Source: an uncultured Lachnospiraceae bacterium (GTDB lineage: Bacteria; Bacillota_A; Clostridia; Lachnospirales; Lachnospiraceae). Taken from it: a DNA stretch of 6,590 nt. The position numbers and the translations under genes were made by a program. How positions within the stretch are numbered: position 1 is the first letter of the stretch; each line of letters starts with the position of its first letter. Positions 4,414 through 6,590 of the stretch are shown here, one piece after another. The notes beneath the pieces are model-generated. The model was not told where the DNA came from. It made no database searches and worked only from the letters and a program-made list of their open reading frames with translations. The stretch is taken from positions 1 to 6,590 of the forward strand of contig CAMOOZ010000091.1 of the NCBI GenBank assembly GCA_946621895.1, written 5' to 3'.

Positions 4414-6590
4414 ATGAAATCTTATCTGAAAAAGCTGGCTGTTCTTCCGCTCATTCTGGCCTCCATGCTGCTTTGGCCCATGGGCTGCTGCGGCGCGGAG
4501 GAAGTATCCGGGGCGAATTCCGCGGGCGTTCCGAACAGGAGCATTGCCGTGGATCTGACCGGTCAGTCCGAGGGCTACTCCGCCGTGCTCTATGACAACA
4601 GCAGCGGGCTTCCCACCTCGGAGGCCAATACCATTGCCGAAACAGACGATGGCTTTATCTGGATCGGCAGCTATGCCGGACTAATCCGCTACGACGGCAA
4701 TACCTTCGAGCGGATGGATTCCACGGGGGGGATTTCCAGCATCAAGTGCCTGTTTGTGGACAGCAAAGGCAGGCTGTGGATCGGGACAAATGACAATGGC
4801 GTGGCGGTGATGGAGGATGGCAGCTTTCGGATGTGGGGAAAGCTGGACGGCATGAAATCCGCCCATACCCGCGCGATCACGGAGGATAAAAACGGGACGA
4901 TCTACATCGCCACCACCGACGGCATCGTAAAGATCGATCCGGAGGAGCAGCTCAGCATGATGGAGGATCCCGAAATTGCCGATGCGAATATGCGGGACCT
5001 TCGGATGGGAAGCGACGGTCTGATCTACGGCTTAACGAATTTCGGCGACATCCTGACCATTGAAAACGGCACGCTGAAAAGCTTTCTGGCTGCTGAAGAC
5101 AACCCCGTTGAGGGCGGGGCCGGCAATCTCCTGCCTGATCCGGAGGTGCCCGGAAAGATCTATTTCGAGGGCGCGGACTATAAGCTCCACAGCGGGATAC
5201 TTAACGGGAAGCTGACTGATCTTGAGGCCATTGATATTGAGCCCTTAAGCTATGTGCAGCGGATGGAATATATCGACGGGAAGCTCTTTATCTGCGCCTC
5301 CAACGGCATCGGCGTGCTGGAGGACAACACCGTTTACGTGCCGGAAAATCTGCCCATGGATAATAATGTGGGCTCCGCCATGACGGACTATCTGGGCAAT
5401 CTCTGGTTCACCTCGACAAGACAGGGGGTGATGAAGATCGTGCCTAATCAGTTTTCCGATCTGTTTGACCGTTTTGACATCCCTGAGGCGGTGGTCAATA
5501 CCACCTGTATGTGCGAGGGCAAGCTCTTTGTGGGCACGGACACGGGGCTGATCGTGCTGGATGAGAACGGTCCTCTGGAAAGCTTCCCGCTTTCAAAGGC
5601 AGTGACCGCAGGCGGCACGGAGCTGGGATCGGATGACCTGATCTCGCTGCTTGAGGGCTGCCGCATCCGTTCGATCATCCGGGACAGCAAAGACCGGATC
5701 TGGATATCCACCTGGAGAAAGCTGGGGCTTCTGCGCTATGCCGGGGGCGAGCTGACCGCCTTCTCCGAGGGGGAAAGCCCCCTCTCCAACAGCCTGCGCT
5801 CCGTCAGCGAAATGAAGGATGGCTCGATCCTCGTGGCACTTACCGGGGGGGTGAGCGTGATCCGTGGTGATGAATATGTCGCCTCCTATGGCGAAAAGGA
5901 CGGCATCACCAACACGGAGAGCCTCACCGTGACGGAGGGCACAAACGGGGATATCGTGCTGGGCAGCAACGGCGGAGGCATCTATATCATCAATGATTCC
6001 GGGGTGCGAAATATCAATGTGGAGGATGGGCTGACCTCCGATATCGTGATGCGCCTCAAACGGGATGAGAAAAATAATGTGATCTGGATCGTCACGAGCA
6101 GCGCCATCGCGTACATGACGCCCGATTACCAGGTGACCACGATACGGAAATTTCCCTATACGAACAACTTCGATCTCTATGAGAACAGCAAGGGGGACAT
6201 GTGGGTGCTCAGCAGCAACGGCATCTATGTGGTCCCCACTGATGAGCTGCTCGCCAATGAAGAGATCGATCCAGTTTACTACAGCCTTGCCAACGGCCTC
6301 CCCTGCATCGCCACGGCAAATTCCTACAGCGAGCTGACCCCGGAGGGAGAGCTTTACATCGCGGGGAGCACGGGGATCTGCAAGGTAAATATTGAACAGC
6401 CCTTTGCAGATGTGGATGAACTGAAGGCGGCGGTGCCCTTTGTGGAGGCAGACGGGCAGCGGATCTTCCCGTATGAGGACGGCGGCTTCACCATTCCCGC
6501 CTCCGCGCAGAGGATCACCGTGCCCGGCTTTGTGTTCAACTATTCCCTGAACAACCCCCAGGTGAGCTACCGGCTGGATGGCTTTGAAAA
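4414..6590 (+). CDS. Two-propeller (Reg_prop) / Y_Y_Y sensor protein, partial
   Basis: The frame is open from the ATG at 4414 (GAGGG five bases upstream) to the window edge: 725 residues with no stop. Residues 1-28 form an export signal: KSYLKK, a hydrophobic core and then GCCGAEE. The cysteine pair hints at a lipoprotein, but PMGC is a poor lipobox. I count 14 propeller repeats of the form D-x-x-G-x-[IL]-W-[IF]-G-T-x-x-G-[IL]; clear ones are at about 73-95, 110-130, 151-173, 319-342, 417-441 and 585-607, and the one near 245-262 is degenerate. Fourteen repeats fit two seven-bladed beta-propellers as in the sensor half of Bacteroides hybrid two-component systems. Residues from about 695 (ITVPGFVFNYSLNNPQVSYRLDGFE region) start a Y_Y_Y domain. 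Such sensors bind extracytoplasmic glycans. The transmembrane helix and output module (histidine kinase or, commonly in Clostridia, GGDEF) lie beyond the window. Confidence 0.9.
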   Translation, partial: MKSYLKKLAVLPLILASMLLWPMGCCGAEEVSGANSAGVPNRSIAVDLTGQSEGYSAVLYDNSSGLPTSEANTIAETDDGFIWIGSYAGLIRYDGNTFERMDSTGGISSIKCLFVDSKGRLWIGTNDNGVAVMEDGSFRMWGKLDGMKSAHTRAITEDKNGTIYIATTDGIVKIDPEEQLSMMEDPEIADANMRDLRMGSDGLIYGLTNFGDILTIENGTLKSFLAAEDNPVEGGAGNLLPDPEVPGKIYFEGADYKLHSGILNGKLTDLEAIDIEPLSYVQRMEYIDGKLFICASNGIGVLEDNTVYVPENLPMDNNVGSAMTDYLGNLWFTSTRQGVMKIVPNQFSDLFDRFDIPEAVVNTTCMCEGKLFVGTDTGLIVLDENGPLESFPLSKAVTAGGTELGSDDLISLLEGCRIRSIIRDSKDRIWISTWRKLGLLRYAGGELTAFSEGESPLSNSLRSVSEMKDGSILVALTGGVSVIRGDEYVASYGEKDGITNTESLTVTEGTNGDIVLGSNGGGIYIINDSGVRNINVEDGLTSDIVMRLKRDEKNNVIWIVTSSAIAYMTPDYQVTTIRKFPYTNNFDLYENSKGDMWVLSSNGIYVVPTDELLANEEIDPVYYSLANGLPCIATANSYSELTPEGELYIAGSTGICKVNIEQPFADVDELKAAVPFVEADGQRIFPYEDGGFTIPASAQRITVPGFVFNYSLNNPQVSYRLDGFE

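Overview
The window looks like a piece of a chromosome from a Firmicute of the class Clostridia, most likely Lachnospiraceae-like. This is inferred from the mixture of gene families (AsnA, a GmhA-type SIS isomerase, a Reg_prop/Y_Y_Y sensor, and a remnant of the AAA-ATPase family with an SRPRRFGKT Walker A), from strong AGGAGG-like ribosome binding sites and extended -10 promoters, and from palindromic intergenic repeats. No database search was possible, so the taxonomic call is tentative.

Layout. Positions 1-640 hold no intact gene. They contain two hairpins, a remnant of an AAA-type ATPase on the minus strand (101-424), and a repeat-like block (about 427-620) that ends in a long bulged hairpin. 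Positions 644-1735 hold a clear promoter and a complete asnA (start 728) on the plus strand. Positions 1736-1903 are a convergent, hairpin-rich spacer. Then come three minus-strand genes in transcription order: a GmhA-type sugar-phosphate isomerase (4179-3517), an unrecognised one-membrane-segment protein (3423-2848) and a short-chain dehydrogenase/reductase (2737-1904). A tandem array of about 22-nt hairpin units fills the gap before the last gene. Positions 4180-4413 are a divergent intergenic region with an extended -10 promoter on each side and a large bulged palindrome between them. From 4414 to the window edge runs a large exported sensor with 14 propeller repeats (two presumed seven-bladed beta-propellers) and the beginning of a Y_Y_Y domain. 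Its output domain lies outside the window.

How the genes may work together. The isomerase and the SDR would fit a small sugar-modification locus (heptose or related sugar for a surface glycan), and the divergent propeller sensor could sense extracellular glycan. Both are inference from family and position only. asnA is a stand-alone housekeeping gene for asparagine synthesis.

I see no convincing new defence or mobile system. The most interesting signal is a set of four dispersed hairpins (34-66, 556-588, 1784-1802, 4292-4328) with different stem sequences but one shared architecture: a two-base AA loop flanked by GC on each side and, in the AA orientation, one unpaired base in the 5' arm.
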